Below, piece by piece: positions 51,903 to 61,044 of a stretch of 64,000 nt of DNA. The stretch comes from Rhodococcus sp. 06-462-5 (lineage in GTDB: Bacteria; Actinomycetota; Actinomycetes; Mycobacteriales; Mycobacteriaceae): positions 310,001 through 374,000 of the forward strand of contig NZ_NOYD01000013.1 of assembly GCF_002258315.1 (NCBI RefSeq), written 5' to 3'. The notes below the pieces were generated by a model. It had not been told where the DNA came from, ran no database searches, and worked only from the letters and a program-made list of their open reading frames with translations. The position numbers and the translations under genes are program-made. How positions within the stretch are numbered: the stretch's first letter is position 1; each line of letters starts with the position of its first letter.

Positions 51903-54020
51903 ATGACAACGACCACGGAGCCCACGACCGGGAACTTGCGCGAGAGCGCCGAGGAATTGTTGCGCGAGCTCGCCGGCCCCGATGCGGTGCTGCGCGAAGA
52001 CCAGTGGACGGCCATCGAGGCCCTCGTCGTACATCGGCGGCGGGCGCTGGTGGTGCAACGGACCGGTTGGGGCAAGTCGGCGGTCTACTTCATCGCAGCG
52101 AAGCTGCTGCGCGCGCAGGGCCTGGGTCCGACGGTCATCGTCTCTCCTTTGTTGGCGCTGATGCGCAACCAGGTTGCCTCCGCGGAGCGGGCGGGCGTCC
52201 GCGCCGCCACCATCAACTCCGGCAACATGACCGAATGGGACGACATTCATCAGCAGGTCAACTCCGGTGAACTCGACGTGCTGCTGGTCAGTCCGGAGCG
52301 ATTGAACAATCCCGATTTCCGCGATCAGGTACTGCCGTCCCTGGCCGGGGACGCGGGCCTCGTCGTGGTCGACGAAGCTCACTGCGTCTCCGATTGGGGC
52401 CACGATTTTCGACCCGACTACCGACGAATCAGAACTCTGATCGCCGAGTTGCGCGACGGTATCCCTGTGCTCGCGACCACGGCCACGGCGAACGACCGCG
52501 TGGTGGACGACGTCGCGGCGCAGTTGGGTGTAGGCGGCGGAGACACACTCGTCCTGCGCGGCGGGCTCGCGCGCGACTCTCTGCGCATGGCCGTGGTGAA
52601 GATCGACAACGCGACCGAACGGGCGGCGTGGCTCGGCGATCACCTGAAGACGCTGCCCGGTTCGGGAATCATCTACACCCTGACGGTGTCGGCGGCCAAG
52701 GACCTGGCGGCGCTGCTGACCGATCAGGGGCATGTCGTGGCGTCGTACACCGGTCAGACGGACCCGACCGAACGCGAGTCGCTCGAAGGTGACCTGCTGG
52801 CGAACCGAGTCAAGGCCCTGGTCGCCACGTCCGCGCTCGGTATGGGCTTCGACAAGCCCGACCTCGGTTTCGTCGTGCACATGGGGGCACCGTCGTCTCC
52901 GATCTCGTACTACCAGCAGGTCGGGCGTGCCGGTCGCGCCACGGAACGAGCCGATGTGGTGCTGCTTCCCGGCCACGAAGATCGGCAGATCTGGAGCTAC
53001 TTCGCCTCGGTCGCCTTCCCCCGCGAACATCTGGTGCGGCAGGTCATAGAGGCTTTGAACACCGAGAAGGCTCAGTCGACGCAGGCACTGGAGCCGTTGG
53101 TCGAGCTGAACCGCAGCAGGCTCGAGATGGTCCTCAAGGTCCTCGATGTCGACGGCGCGGTCAGACGCGTTCGTGGCGGCTGGATGGCGACCGGGGAGCA
53201 ATGGACGTACGACGCGTCCCGCTACGAGCGTCTCGAACAGGCCAGGGACCGCGAACAGCAAGCCATGATCGACTACCAGAACACCGACGGCTGCCGGATG
53301 GAGTTCCTGCGGAGACAGCTCGACGACCCGGACCTGGGCGCACCCGGTAGCGAGTCCGACCGATGCGGGCGGTGCGACAACTGCACGGGTGAGCACCTGT
53401 CGGCATCGGTGGATGCGGCCTCGGTCGACTCGGCGAGGGCACGTCTGGATCGGCCGGGCATCGACCTGCAGCCGAGAAAGCAGTGGCCAAGCGGTATGAA
53501 GAAGCTCGGTGTCTCGCTCTCGGGCAAGATCGCCGACCCACACGAACCCGGGCGCGTACTGGGCCGGCTCACCGATCTGGGCTGGGGCAGCCGACTACGT
53601 GCCCTGCTCGATGCGCCAGACGCTCCGGCCACCGATGCACTGGAGAAGGCGTGCATCACCGTGCTCGCCAACTGGGATTGGAAGCAGCGGCCCACCGCCG
53701 TTCTGGCTCTCGACTCCCCTACCCACCCGCTCCTGGTGCGGTCGATCGCCGCGCGATTGGCATCGGTCGGAAAATTGCAGGATCTCGGGGTGATGCAGGT
53801 CAGGGCCGGTCATCCACCCGTGTCGGCTGCCAATTCGGCGTTTCGGGTCGCCGGGCTGGTGGACTCGTGGGACGTTCCGGACGTATCGTCCGTGACAGGG
53901 CCGATTCTGTTGATCGATCTCGTCACCGACACGGGGTGGACGTTCACCTGTGCGGCGTCGGCTTTGGTGGCAGCGGGCGCTTCGGCGGTGTTGCCGTTCG
54001 CCCTTGCGACACCGAAATAA
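51903..54020 (+). CDS. RecQ-like ATP-dependent DNA helicase
   Basis: 705 residues from ATG 51903 (GGAG 3 nt before); ATG 51894 and 51870 are alternatives. Helicase core: motif I VVQRTGWGKSAVYFIAA, motif II VVDEAHCVSDWGHDFRPDY (DEAH plus RecQ aromatic loop), motif III ATTATAN, motif V ATSALGMGFDKPDLGFVVH and motif VI QQVGRAGR. The RecQ zinc cysteines follow at CRMEFL and RCGRCDNC. The C-terminal 200 residues are not an HRDC domain I recognise; a PRTase-like layout is possible. Sometimes annotated RecG/RecQ. Confidence 0.88.
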   Translation: MTTTTEPTTGNLRESAEELLRELAGPDAVLREDQWTAIEALVVHRRRALVVQRTGWGKSAVYFIAAKLLRAQGLGPTVIVSPLLALMRNQVASAERAGVRAATINSGNMTEWDDIHQQVNSGELDVLLVSPERLNNPDFRDQVLPSLAGDAGLVVVDEAHCVSDWGHDFRPDYRRIRTLIAELRDGIPVLATTATANDRVVDDVAAQLGVGGGDTLVLRGGLARDSLRMAVVKIDNATERAAWLGDHLKTLPGSGIIYTLTVSAAKDLAALLTDQGHVVASYTGQTDPTERESLEGDLLANRVKALVATSALGMGFDKPDLGFVVHMGAPSSPISYYQQVGRAGRATERADVVLLPGHEDRQIWSYFASVAFPREHLVRQVIEALNTEKAQSTQALEPLVELNRSRLEMVLKVLDVDGAVRRVRGGWMATGEQWTYDASRYERLEQARDREQQAMIDYQNTDGCRMEFLRRQLDDPDLGAPGSESDRCGRCDNCTGEHLSASVDAASVDSARARLDRPGIDLQPRKQWPSGMKKLGVSLSGKIADPHEPGRVLGRLTDLGWGSRLRALLDAPDAPATDALEKACITVLANWDWKQRPTAVLALDSPTHPLLVRSIAARLASVGKLQDLGVMQVRAGHPPVSAANSAFRVAGLVDSWDVPDVSSVTGPILLIDLVTDTGWTFTCAASALVAAGASAVLPFALATPK

Positions 54021-54085
54021 CGACCGATCGAAATTGCATGGTTTGAATTCTGCGGTGCTGGGTACAGCCAGCTGGGTCAGGAATG

Positions 54086-54101
54086 TGTGACCACCATCAC
54101 A
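54086..54101. promoter_or_regulatory. CRP/GlxR-type binding site upstream of ectAB
   Basis: TGTGACCACCATCACA is an exact match to TGTGA-N6-TCACA, the consensus for CRP and its actinobacterial relative GlxR. It lies about 95 bp before ATG 54197 and 24 bp before ATG 54125. Confidence 0.65.
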
Positions 54102-54196
54102 ATCGGCGGTTAACCTGGGGAAGCATGTCCGTTTCGGGGGTCGATCTGCGGACTCACTCGATAAGCCTCGGCGACCTTGTTACGTTTGTATTTCCC

Positions 54197-56023
54197 ATGA
54201 AGCCCGCATTGCTGAGAAGTACCCCAGTCACTGCGCCGGACGCAGTGAAGTTTCGTAAGCCACAGATCTCCGACGGAGTCCGGCTCTGGGAGATCGCAAG
54301 AGATTCGCGAGTTCTGGATCTCAATTCCAGCTACTCGTACGTGTTGTGGTGCCGTGATTTCGCGGCCACCACCGTCGTATCCGACATCGACGGCCGCGCA
54401 GTCGGTTTCGTCACCGGATACATCCGCCAGGACGCCCCCCGCACACTGTTCGTGTGGCAGGTCGCCGTGGATGCGGACCAGCGTGGCAAGGGACTTGCCG
54501 GTCGCATGCTGATGGAGCTGCTCGACCGCCTCGAGCCACAGGGCATCACGCATCTCGAAACAACGATCAGCCCGGACAACGAAGCGTCCATCGCAACCTT
54601 CACGAGCCTCGCACGTAAGCGAGGCACCGACATCGTCAGGTCGGATTTGTTCGCGCCCAACGATTTCCCTGATAGCCACGAAGCCGAGGAGCTCTACACC
54701 GTAGGCCCCGACGCATCGCGGAATTACGAGAGGAACAAGCAGAACATGACCGAAAAGAACACCGTCACAACAGAGAAGCCCGATGTTTTCGAGACCGTCG
54801 AGTCCGGCGTGCGGAGCTACAGCCGCCAGTGGCCCGCCGTGTTCTCCACCGCGAAGAACTCGGTGATCACCGACGAGGACGGCAACGACTACCTCGACTT
54901 CTTCGGTGGCGCAGGCGCACTCAACTACGGCCACAACAACGACATGATCAAGAGCGCGTTGGTGGACTACATCACCAGCGACGGCATCACGCACGGACTC
55001 GACATGTCCACCGTTGCCAAGCGCGAGTTCCTCGAGTCGTTCAAGAAGAACATCCTCGATCCCCGCGGCCTGGACTACAAGGTTCAGTTCCCCGGACCGA
55101 CGGGCACCAACACCGTCGAGGCGGCACTGAAGTTGGCCCGCAAGGTCACCGGCCGCGAGGCGATCATCAACTTCACCAACGCATTCCACGGCATGACACT
55201 CGGCGCGCTGTCGGTCACCGGCAACTCGATGAAGCGAGCTGGCGCCGGAATTCCGTTGGTGCACACCACTCCGATGCCGTACGACAACTACTTCGGCGGC
55301 GTCACCGAGGACTTCCAGTGGTTCGAGCGCGTGCTCGACGACTCGGGCAGCGGGTTCAACCGCCCGGCCGCAGTGATCGTGGAAACCATCCAGGGTGAGG
55401 GCGGCATCAACGTCGCGCGCCCCGAGTGGCTGCGCGCGTTGGCAGAACTGTGCTCGCGACGCGAGATCCTGCTGATCGTCGACGACGTCCAGATGGGCTG
55501 CGGTCGCACCGGTCAGTTCTTCTCGTTCGAGGAAGCCGGCATCACCCCGGACATCGTCACGCTGTCCAAGTCCATCGGCGGCTACGGCATGCCGTTGGCA
55601 CTGACCCTGTTCAAGCCCGAACTGGACGTGTGGTCGCCGGGCGAGCACAACGGCACTTTCCGCGGCTTCAATCCGTCGTTCGTCACGGCGAAGGCAGCCA
55701 TCGACCACTACTGGGCCGATGACACCTTCGAGAAGGAGATCCTCGCCAAGGGCGAGCACATCCAGGATCGCTTCATCAAGCTCTGCGCAAAGTTCGACGG
55801 CATCTCCACTCGCGGCCGCGGCATGGTCCAGGCTCTGGTGTTCGACGACGCCGAGTTGGCCGGCAAGGTGTCGCAGCTGTGCTACGACGAGCATCTGCTC
55901 GTCGAGACGGCAGGACCGAAGGACGAGGTCGTCAAGCTGCTCCCACCGTTGACCACGACGATGGACGAGCTGGACCGCGGTCTGGACGTCATCGAGAGCG
56001 CCGTCGCCAAGGTGCTTTCCTGA
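54197..56023 (+). CDS. ectA: continuous ectA-ectB reading frame: diaminobutyrate acetyltransferase followed in frame by EctB
   Basis: From ATG 54197 the frame encodes EctA (about 175 residues) and continues without a stop through a 15-residue linker into EctB, giving a possible 608-residue fusion. EctA is a GNAT enzyme acetylating L-2,4-diaminobutyrate. Visible motifs are RKPQISDGVRLWEIARDS, VLDLNSSYSYVLWCRDFA, FVTGYIRQD and the acetyl-CoA loop VDADQRGKGLAGRM. EctA normally ends near HEAEELYTVG; here PDASRNYERNKQN follows before the EctB Met. The upstream ATG 54125 has GGGGA before it and would add 24 residues. It may be a real fusion or stop-codon loss by mutation or error. Confidence 0.8.
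   Translation: MKPALLRSTPVTAPDAVKFRKPQISDGVRLWEIARDSRVLDLNSSYSYVLWCRDFAATTVVSDIDGRAVGFVTGYIRQDAPRTLFVWQVAVDADQRGKGLAGRMLMELLDRLEPQGITHLETTISPDNEASIATFTSLARKRGTDIVRSDLFAPNDFPDSHEAEELYTVGPDASRNYERNKQNMTEKNTVTTEKPDVFETVESGVRSYSRQWPAVFSTAKNSVITDEDGNDYLDFFGGAGALNYGHNNDMIKSALVDYITSDGITHGLDMSTVAKREFLESFKKNILDPRGLDYKVQFPGPTGTNTVEAALKLARKVTGREAIINFTNAFHGMTLGALSVTGNSMKRAGAGIPLVHTTPMPYDNYFGGVTEDFQWFERVLDDSGSGFNRPAAVIVETIQGEGGINVARPEWLRALAELCSRREILLIVDDVQMGCGRTGQFFSFEEAGITPDIVTLSKSIGGYGMPLALTLFKPELDVWSPGEHNGTFRGFNPSFVTAKAAIDHYWADDTFEKEILAKGEHIQDRFIKLCAKFDGISTRGRGMVQALVFDDAELAGKVSQLCYDEHLLVETAGPKDEVVKLLPPLTTTMDELDRGLDVIESAVAKVLS
54746..56023 (+). CDS. ectB: diaminobutyrate--2-oxoglutarate transaminase EctB
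   Basis: 425 residues from the internal ATG 54746, in frame with ectA. First step of ectoine synthesis: aspartate semialdehyde plus glutamate to diaminobutyrate. Motifs: FETVESGVRSYSRQWPAVF (EctB N-terminus), FFGGAGALNYGHNN, FPGPTGTNTVEAALKLARK, FTNAFHGMTLGALS, LIVDDVQMGCGRTG and the PLP lysine in VTLSKSIGGYGMPLAL. An AGAGGA sequence lies 11 nt before the ATG, long for a Shine-Dalgarno, so independent initiation is possible but may be weak. Confidence 0.92.
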   Translation: MTEKNTVTTEKPDVFETVESGVRSYSRQWPAVFSTAKNSVITDEDGNDYLDFFGGAGALNYGHNNDMIKSALVDYITSDGITHGLDMSTVAKREFLESFKKNILDPRGLDYKVQFPGPTGTNTVEAALKLARKVTGREAIINFTNAFHGMTLGALSVTGNSMKRAGAGIPLVHTTPMPYDNYFGGVTEDFQWFERVLDDSGSGFNRPAAVIVETIQGEGGINVARPEWLRALAELCSRREILLIVDDVQMGCGRTGQFFSFEEAGITPDIVTLSKSIGGYGMPLALTLFKPELDVWSPGEHNGTFRGFNPSFVTAKAAIDHYWADDTFEKEILAKGEHIQDRFIKLCAKFDGISTRGRGMVQALVFDDAELAGKVSQLCYDEHLLVETAGPKDEVVKLLPPLTTTMDELDRGLDVIESAVAKVLS

Positions 56024-56064
56024 CCGTCAGTCCCGCAAGAACCGACATCGAAGGAGGACATCGC

Positions 56065-56463
56065 ATGATCGTTCGCACCACCCAGGAGATCACCGGAACC
56101 GATCGCGACATCGAGAGCGAAGACGGCAACTGGCGCAGCAAGAGGATCATCCTCGGCGGCGACAAGGTCGGATTCTCGTTCCACGAGACCACGATTCAGG
56201 CCGGCACGGTGAACAACTTCCATTACGCCAACCACGTCGAGGCCGTCTGGCTCATCGAGGGCGAGGGAACGCTCACCGACCGCGAGACCGGAGAAACCTA
56301 CGAGCTCGCAGCGGGGTCGATGTACCTGCTCAACGGGCACGAGCGCCACACCGTCGAGCCGCGCACCCAGATGCGCATGCTGTGCGTGTTCAATCCCCCG
56401 GTCGTCGGCAACGAGACACACGACGAGAACGGCGTGTACCCCCTCGTCGAGGTGCCCGCGTAA
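56065..56463 (+). CDS. ectC: L-ectoine synthase EctC
   Basis: 132-residue cupin that cyclises N-acetyl-diaminobutyrate to ectoine. Starts MIVRTTQEITGTDRDI after a strong AAGGAGG. EctC signatures are WRSKRIILGGDKVGFSFHETT, NNFHYANHVEAVWLIEGEG (metal-site Glu) and LLNGHERHTVEP. The last gene of the ect operon; no ectD hydroxylase follows, so 5-hydroxyectoine is probably not made from this locus. Confidence 0.96.
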   Translation: MIVRTTQEITGTDRDIESEDGNWRSKRIILGGDKVGFSFHETTIQAGTVNNFHYANHVEAVWLIEGEGTLTDRETGETYELAAGSMYLLNGHERHTVEPRTQMRMLCVFNPPVVGNETHDENGVYPLVEVPA

Positions 56464-56479
56464 CACCCGCACGTTCCTC

Positions 56480-56517
56480 ACGGCCCGCACCGATGCCTCC
56501 GCGTCGGTGCGGGCCGT
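56480..56517 (+). terminator. terminator hairpin after ectC
   Basis: Perfect 14-bp arms ACGGCCCGCACCGA and TCGGTGCGGGCCGT around a 10-nt loop, 17 nt after the ectC stop. No T-tract follows. Confidence 0.6.
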
Positions 56518-56553
56518 CGGCGTCGGTACGGTGCTCATCCGGCGACGGATCGC

Positions 56554-56559
56554 TATCCT
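56554..56559 (+). promoter_or_regulatory. -10 element for leaderless sirtuin gene
   Basis: TATCCT lies 7 nt upstream of GTG 56567, immediately after the ectC terminator hairpin. Suggests an independent leaderless transcript. Confidence 0.4.
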
Positions 56560-56566
56560 GGACGAA

Positions 56567-57433
56567 GTGAAGACATCCCCTGTGTCCGCGGCACTGTACG
56601 AGCAGCTGACGTCTCTGCTCGACGGCAGGACGGTCACCGTCGTCAGCGGCGCAGGCATGTCCACCGATTCCGGTATTCCCGATTACCGCGGTCCTCAGTC
56701 ACCGCCGCGCAACCCGATGACGTTCCAACAGTTCATCGGTGACGCCGAATTTCGTCGGCACTACTGGGCCCGCAACCACGTCGGGTGGCGACACATGGAC
56801 GCCGCGGTGCCCAACGACGGCCACCGAGCACTCGCCCGACTCGAACGGGCAGGCGTCGTCACCGGCATCATCACCCAGAACGTCGACATGCTGCACACCA
56901 AGGCTGGCAGCCGCAACGTCATCGACCTGCACGGCGTCTATGCCCGAGTTCGCTGCCTGAACTGCGAGCGATTGATCTCGCGTTTCGAGCTGGCCCGGCG
57001 ACTCGATCGTGCCAATCCCGGCTTTCTCGAATCGGTTGCACCCGCGGACGGAGTCGAGATCGCCCCCGATGCCGATGCGATCATCTCCTCGACCGCACAC
57101 TTCAGAATGGTCGACTGCGAATCATGTTCCGGCATACTCAAACCCGACATCGTCTACTTCGGTGAGAGCGTCCCCAAACCGCGCGTCGCCGAGGCATACG
57201 ATCTGGTCGACCGAAGCGACGCGCTGTTGGTGCTCGGATCCTCGCTGACCGTGATGTCGGGCCTGCGGTTCGTCAGGCACGCGTCCAAGACTTCCAAGCC
57301 CATCGTCATCGTCAACCGCGGTACCACCCGCGGCGACGAATTCGCTTCTCTCACAGTGCATGCCGGTTGCTCGGAGGTAGCGACCGCGCTGGCCGACGAC
57401 GTCGATCAGGCGGGAACCAGATCGTCGGCATGA
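56567..57433 (+). CDS. Sir2-family NAD-dependent protein deacylase
   Basis: 288 residues from GTG 56567. Sirtuin motifs: [19 protein letters not shown] (NAD loop), [13 protein letters not shown], catalytic His in [13 protein letters not shown], and [10 protein letters not shown] zinc site is formed by CLNC and CESC, separated by an unusually long insert of about 55 residues. Removes acetyl or other acyl groups from lysines, releasing nicotinamide. Its 3' end overlaps the convergent proB by 28 nt. Confidence 0.92.
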   Translation: MKTSPVSAALYEQLTSLLDGRTVTVVSGAGMSTDSGIPDYRGPQSPPRNPMTFQQFIGDAEFRRHYWARNHVGWRHMDAAVPNDGHRALARLERAGVVTGIITQNVDMLHTKAGSRNVIDLHGVYARVRCLNCERLISRFELARRLDRANPGFLESVAPADGVEIAPDADAIISSTAHFRMVDCESCSGILKPDIVYFGESVPKPRVAEAYDLVDRSDALLVLGSSLTVMSGLRFVRHASKTSKPIVIVNRGTTRGDEFASLTVHAGCSEVATALADDVDQAGTRSSA

Positions 57434-58545
57434 ACCACCGGGCGCTGTAGCTCCGCAGCCAACTCCCCTGTCGACCGCCCGAGCATCCCGACCAGCTCCC
57501 CCGAGTCGTACGCGACGACCCCGCGTGCCACCAGGACGCCGCCCTGGTCGACCAACGAGACCACGTCGCCGCCGTGGAAAGATCCCGTCACCGACGTGAT
57601 ACCAGCGGACAACAACGACCGTCGCCGCTCCACCACCGCACGCACGGCCCCCGCGTCGAGGTGCAATTCTCCTGCAGCATCGGCGGCGTGACGGACCCAG
57701 AACTTGCGAGCCGACAGCCGCGTCGGCCGAGCAGCGAAGGCGGTGCCCACCTCGGACGTCGTCAGTGCGTGTGCGGCATCGGATGCCGCAGCCAGCAGCA
57801 CCGGAACACCGGCATCGGCCGCGAGACGCGCAGCGGACAGCTTGGACGCCATTCCGCCGGTGCCCAGCGCTCCGCCCGAACCGGCGACGACGCCGTCGAG
57901 ATCCTCGGGGCTGGTCACCTCCGGGATCAGTGTGGCCTTGCCCTTGCGGGGATCACCGTCGTACAACCCGTCCACGTCCGAGAGCAGGAACAATGCGTCC
58001 GCTCCGACGAGGTGGGCGACCAGAGCAGCCAGGCGATCGTTGTCGCCGAACCTGATCTCCGCGGTGGCGACCGTGTCGTTCTCGTTGACGATGGCCACAG
58101 CACCGAGTGAGCGCAGTCGATCCAGGGTGCGCTGAGCATTGCGATGGTTGGTTCGCCGCGCGATGTCCTCGGCAGTGAGCAGAACCTGCCCCACCGTGCG
58201 CCCGTACCGGTGGAACGACGAGCTCCACGCATTGACCAGAGCGAGCTGACCGACGCTCGCAGCAGCCTGTTTGGTCGCCAAATCTCGCGGACGCTTGGTC
58301 AGGCCCAGCGGTGCCATCCCTGCGCCGATCGCGCCGGAGGACACGACCACCACGTCCGTCCCGCTGCGCATCCGAGATTCGATGGCGTCGGCGAGCAGAT
58401 CGAGTCGGCCCAGATCGAGACCGGTATCGAGGCTCGTGAGAGCCGAGGAACCGATCTTGACCACGATGCGCTTGGCATCGGCGATCGTGCGACGGGTATC
58501 GGTGAGAGCCTCTGCGAGCGAATCGGATTCACGCACCGCCACCAC
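57406..58545 (-). CDS. proB: glutamate 5-kinase
   Basis: 379 residues from GTG 58545 (AGGAG 5 nt upstream); the next codon is also GTG. Phosphorylates glutamate for proline synthesis. The kinase domain has [46 protein letters not shown] and [14 protein letters not shown]-terminal PUA domain (about 290-370) begins [19 protein letters not shown]. It follows obg directly, the normal order in Mycobacteriales. Confidence 0.96.
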   Translation of the reverse strand: MVAVRESDSLAEALTDTRRTIADAKRIVVKIGSSALTSLDTGLDLGRLDLLADAIESRMRSGTDVVVVSSGAIGAGMAPLGLTKRPRDLATKQAAASVGQLALVNAWSSSFHRYGRTVGQVLLTAEDIARRTNHRNAQRTLDRLRSLGAVAIVNENDTVATAEIRFGDNDRLAALVAHLVGADALFLLSDVDGLYDGDPRKGKATLIPEVTSPEDLDGVVAGSGGALGTGGMASKLSAARLAADAGVPVLLAAASDAAHALTTSEVGTAFAARPTRLSARKFWVRHAADAAGELHLDAGAVRAVVERRRSLLSAGITSVTGSFHGGDVVSLVDQGGVLVARGVVAYDSGELVGMLGRSTGELAAELQRPVVHADDLVPA

Positions 58546-58547
58546 GG

Positions 58548-59999
58548 CTACTCCTGTTCGGTATCGAGCCCGCGACGTACCTGGCGGGCATGCTTGCGTT
58601 CGGATGCGCCGATGCGCTCGACCTGATCGAGACGGGCATCGGTGCCACGGCCCGTCATCGTGATCTCGACACCGGCCGGGGTCTGCGGCTCCCAGTCGAA
58701 CGACACGTCGCCGATGGTCACCGAAGCACCGGGCTGAGCGCCGGCCTTGATGAGGGCGTCCTCGACGCCGAGCCGCGCGAGACGGTCGGCGAGGTAGCCG
58801 ACGGCCTCGTCGTTGGTGAACTGCGTCTGGCGCACCCACCGCTCCGGTCGGGTACCGCGAACGATGAAGCCGTCCGGGATATCCGGATCCTTGACGACCT
58901 TGAAGCTGTCGTCGTTGCGAGCGACCGGGCGGAGCACCTGACGCCGCGGCTCGGGAGCCGGATGCGCGGTGCGGTACTCCTCGACGAGCTTCGCCAACGC
59001 GAACGTCAGCGGCTTGAGACCGGCACGAGTGACCGCGGAGATGGTGTACACGGGCCAACCACGGGACTCGAACTCGGCAGTGACCATCTCGGCGAGCTCG
59101 GCACCCTCCGGAATGTCGGCCTTGTTCAACACCACGATGCGGGGCCGATCGGCCAGATCGCCGAGGCTGGCATCTCCGGACAGAGCCGGCTTGTACGCGG
59201 CCAATTCGGCTTCGAGGGCGTCGACATCGGAGATCGGATCGCGGCCGGGATCCAGTGTGGCGCAGTCGACGACGTGTGCGAGAACGGCACAGCGTTCGAG
59301 GTGACGCAGGAAGTCGAGACCGAGACCTCGGCCCTGACTCGCTCCGGGGATCAACCCGGGAACGTCGGCGACGGTGAAGGTGGTGTCGCCGCTGGAGACC
59401 ACACCGAGGTTGGGCACCAGTGTGGTGAAGGGGTAATCGGCGATCTTCGGCTTCGCTGCGGACAGCACCGAGACCAGCGACGACTTACCGGCCGACGGAA
59501 AACCGACGAGGCCCACATCGGCGACGGACTTGAGTTCGAGAACGAGCTCGCGTTCGATGCCCTCTTCGCCGAGCAGTGCGAATCCGGGTGCCCGACGAGC
59601 CTTCGAAGCGAGAGCTGCGTTGCCGAGACCACCGCGGCCGCCCGGAGCGGCGTCGAAACGTGTTCCCTCGCCGATCATGTCGGCGAGCACGTTGCCCTTC
59701 TTGTCGAGCACGACGGTGCCGTCGGGGACCTTGAGAATCAAGTCCTCGCCGTTGGCACCCTCGCGGTTGCCACCCATGCCCTGAGTTCCGTTGCCTGCCT
59801 TGGCATGGCTCGAGAAGTGGAAGTCGAGCAGAGTGTGGACGTTGCTGTCGACGACGAAAACGACTCCGCCGCCCTGTCCTCCGTTACCACCGTCGGGGCC
59901 ACCGAGGGGCTTGAACTTCTCGCGGTGAACCGAAGAGCAGCCGTTGCCACCTTTGCCGGCGCTGACGTGCAGCACCACGCGGTCGATGAATCGTGACAT
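58548..59999 (-). CDS. obg: GTPase Obg (CgtA)
   Basis: 483-residue GTPase of 50S ribosome assembly and stress control. The glycine-rich Obg fold starts [20 protein letters not shown] with [12 protein letters not shown]. The G domain has [28 protein letters not shown] and [10 protein letters not shown]-terminal OCT domain (about 350-440) and a basic tail complete it. Start ATG 59999; earlier in-frame codons lie in the terminator region. Downstream of the rplU-rpmA pair but separated by a strong terminator. Confidence 0.96.
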   Translation of the reverse strand: MSRFIDRVVLHVSAGKGGNGCSSVHREKFKPLGGPDGGNGGQGGGVVFVVDSNVHTLLDFHFSSHAKAGNGTQGMGGNREGANGEDLILKVPDGTVVLDKKGNVLADMIGEGTRFDAAPGGRGGLGNAALASKARRAPGFALLGEEGIERELVLELKSVADVGLVGFPSAGKSSLVSVLSAAKPKIADYPFTTLVPNLGVVSSGDTTFTVADVPGLIPGASQGRGLGLDFLRHLERCAVLAHVVDCATLDPGRDPISDVDALEAELAAYKPALSGDASLGDLADRPRIVVLNKADIPEGAELAEMVTAEFESRGWPVYTISAVTRAGLKPLTFALAKLVEEYRTAHPAPEPRRQVLRPVARNDDSFKVVKDPDIPDGFIVRGTRPERWVRQTQFTNDEAVGYLADRLARLGVEDALIKAGAQPGASVTIGDVSFDWEPQTPAGVEITMTGRGTDARLDQVERIGASERKHARQVRRGLDTEQE

Positions 60000-60037
60000 A
60001 GCTGTCTTCGATCCTTTCGTGAAAGAAAAAGCGGGAG

Positions 60038-60087
60038 AAAAAAGCGATAGGGGCGGACCGGTCTCATGACCCTGGTCCGCCCCTATC
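60038..60087 (-). terminator. rho-independent terminator between rpmA and obg
   Basis: Perfect 14-bp stem (GATAGGGGCGGACC with GGTCCGCCCCTATC) and a 14-nt loop, followed on the minus strand by six T residues. It separates rplU-rpmA from obg-proB, so obg would depend on readthrough or its own promoter in the 38 bp before ATG 59999. Confidence 0.85.
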
Positions 60088-60174
60088 GGGAGCTGTGAAC
60101 GTACGCCGTGGATGGTCGACTCGGGTAGTTGCCCGGTCGCGTCGGCCATCGTGGGCGCGAGCGCTGCAGAAGGA

Positions 60175-60438
60175 CTAGGCCTCTACAGCGACCGGAACGA
60201 TGTTCACGGTCTTGCGACCGCGCTTGGCACCGAATTCGACTGCGCCCGGGGCGAGTGCGAACAGGGTGTCGTCGCCGCCACGGCCGACGTTGACGCCGGG
60301 GTGGAAGTGCGTGCCGCGCTGACGAACCAGGATCTCGCCTGCGCCTACGGTCTGGCCGCCGAAACGCTTGACGCCGAGGCGCTGAGCGTTCGAGTCGCGA
60401 CCGTTACGGGAGCTTGATGCACCCTTCTTATGTGCCAT
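60175..60438 (-). CDS. rpmA: 50S ribosomal protein L27
   Basis: 87 residues, starting [20 protein letters not shown] with the flexible N-terminus that reaches the peptidyl-transferase centre. Conserved core [20 protein letters not shown] and [20 protein letters not shown]. No cleavable N-terminal extension. Follows rplU by 59 nt. Confidence 0.98.
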   Translation of the reverse strand: MAHKKGASSSRNGRDSNAQRLGVKRFGGQTVGAGEILVRQRGTHFHPGVNVGRGGDDTLFALAPGAVEFGAKRGRKTVNIVPVAVEA

Positions 60439-60497
60439 GTTGCATACCCTCCTCGGGGTGAATCAGCTTGGGAGAACGCGGGTCCGGTGAGACCTGG

Positions 60498-60809
60498 TTA
60501 CTTGATGCCGGTGACCTTGAGGACAGTGAGCTTCTGCCTGTGTCCCTGACGCTTGTGGTATCCGGTCTTGTTCTTGAACTTGTGGATGCGGATCTTCGGG
60601 CCCTTGGTGTGCTCGACGATCTCACCGGCGACCGAGATCTTCGCCAGCTTGTCTGCATCTGTGGTCAGGTCGGATCCGTCTACGACGAGGACCGGAGCAA
60701 GCGAGACAGCAGTGCCGGGCGCTCCCTCGATCTTCTCGACCTTGACGAGGTCACCAACAGCGACCTTGTACTGCTTTCCGCCGGTCTTGACGATCGCGTA
60801 CGTTGCCAT
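60498..60809 (-). CDS. rplU: 50S ribosomal protein L21
   Basis: 103 residues from ATG 60809 ([20 protein letters not shown]). The family C-terminus [20 protein letters not shown] is present. The frame is open to 60854 but the family start is 60809. First gene of the rplU-rpmA operon. Confidence 0.98.
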   Translation of the reverse strand: MATYAIVKTGGKQYKVAVGDLVKVEKIEGAPGTAVSLAPVLVVDGSDLTTDADKLAKISVAGEIVEHTKGPKIRIHKFKNKTGYHKRQGHRQKLTVLKVTGIK

Positions 60810-61044
60810 CGGAGGGCTACCCCTTGCTTCTTCGAACTTGCTCGCGTTGCGCATGGCAACACGACTGGTCTGGTAAAACGTGTTTGCTTGCTCCCTATCG
60901 GCCGGTCGGGATGATGATCATCTCGGCCCGCTCGAGAACCGTTGTTTCCTACAGGGCCACAACGGCACAGCAGAACGGTGTCACCGGGAGCGACTTATCA
61001 AGGTTACGGCAGGGAGACGGCCAGGGTCAAACTGCCCTGTTCTG
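60810..61044 (-). promoter_or_regulatory. intergenic leader between rne and rplU
   Basis: About 235 bp without a supported gene. It must hold the rplU-rpmA promoter and leader. I see no textbook -35/-10 pair and no known L21 leader structure I could support. Confidence 0.35.

Noticed and set aside
51561-53543. 660-codon open frame antisense to the RecQ-like and fluC1 genes
   Set aside because: Its composition is the mirror of GC-rich third positions in the sense genes; it overlaps two clearly conserved genes and shows no domain.
54110-55894. 594-codon open frame antisense to ectAB
   Set aside because: The sense strand encodes conserved EctA and EctB; the antisense frame is a codon-bias artefact.
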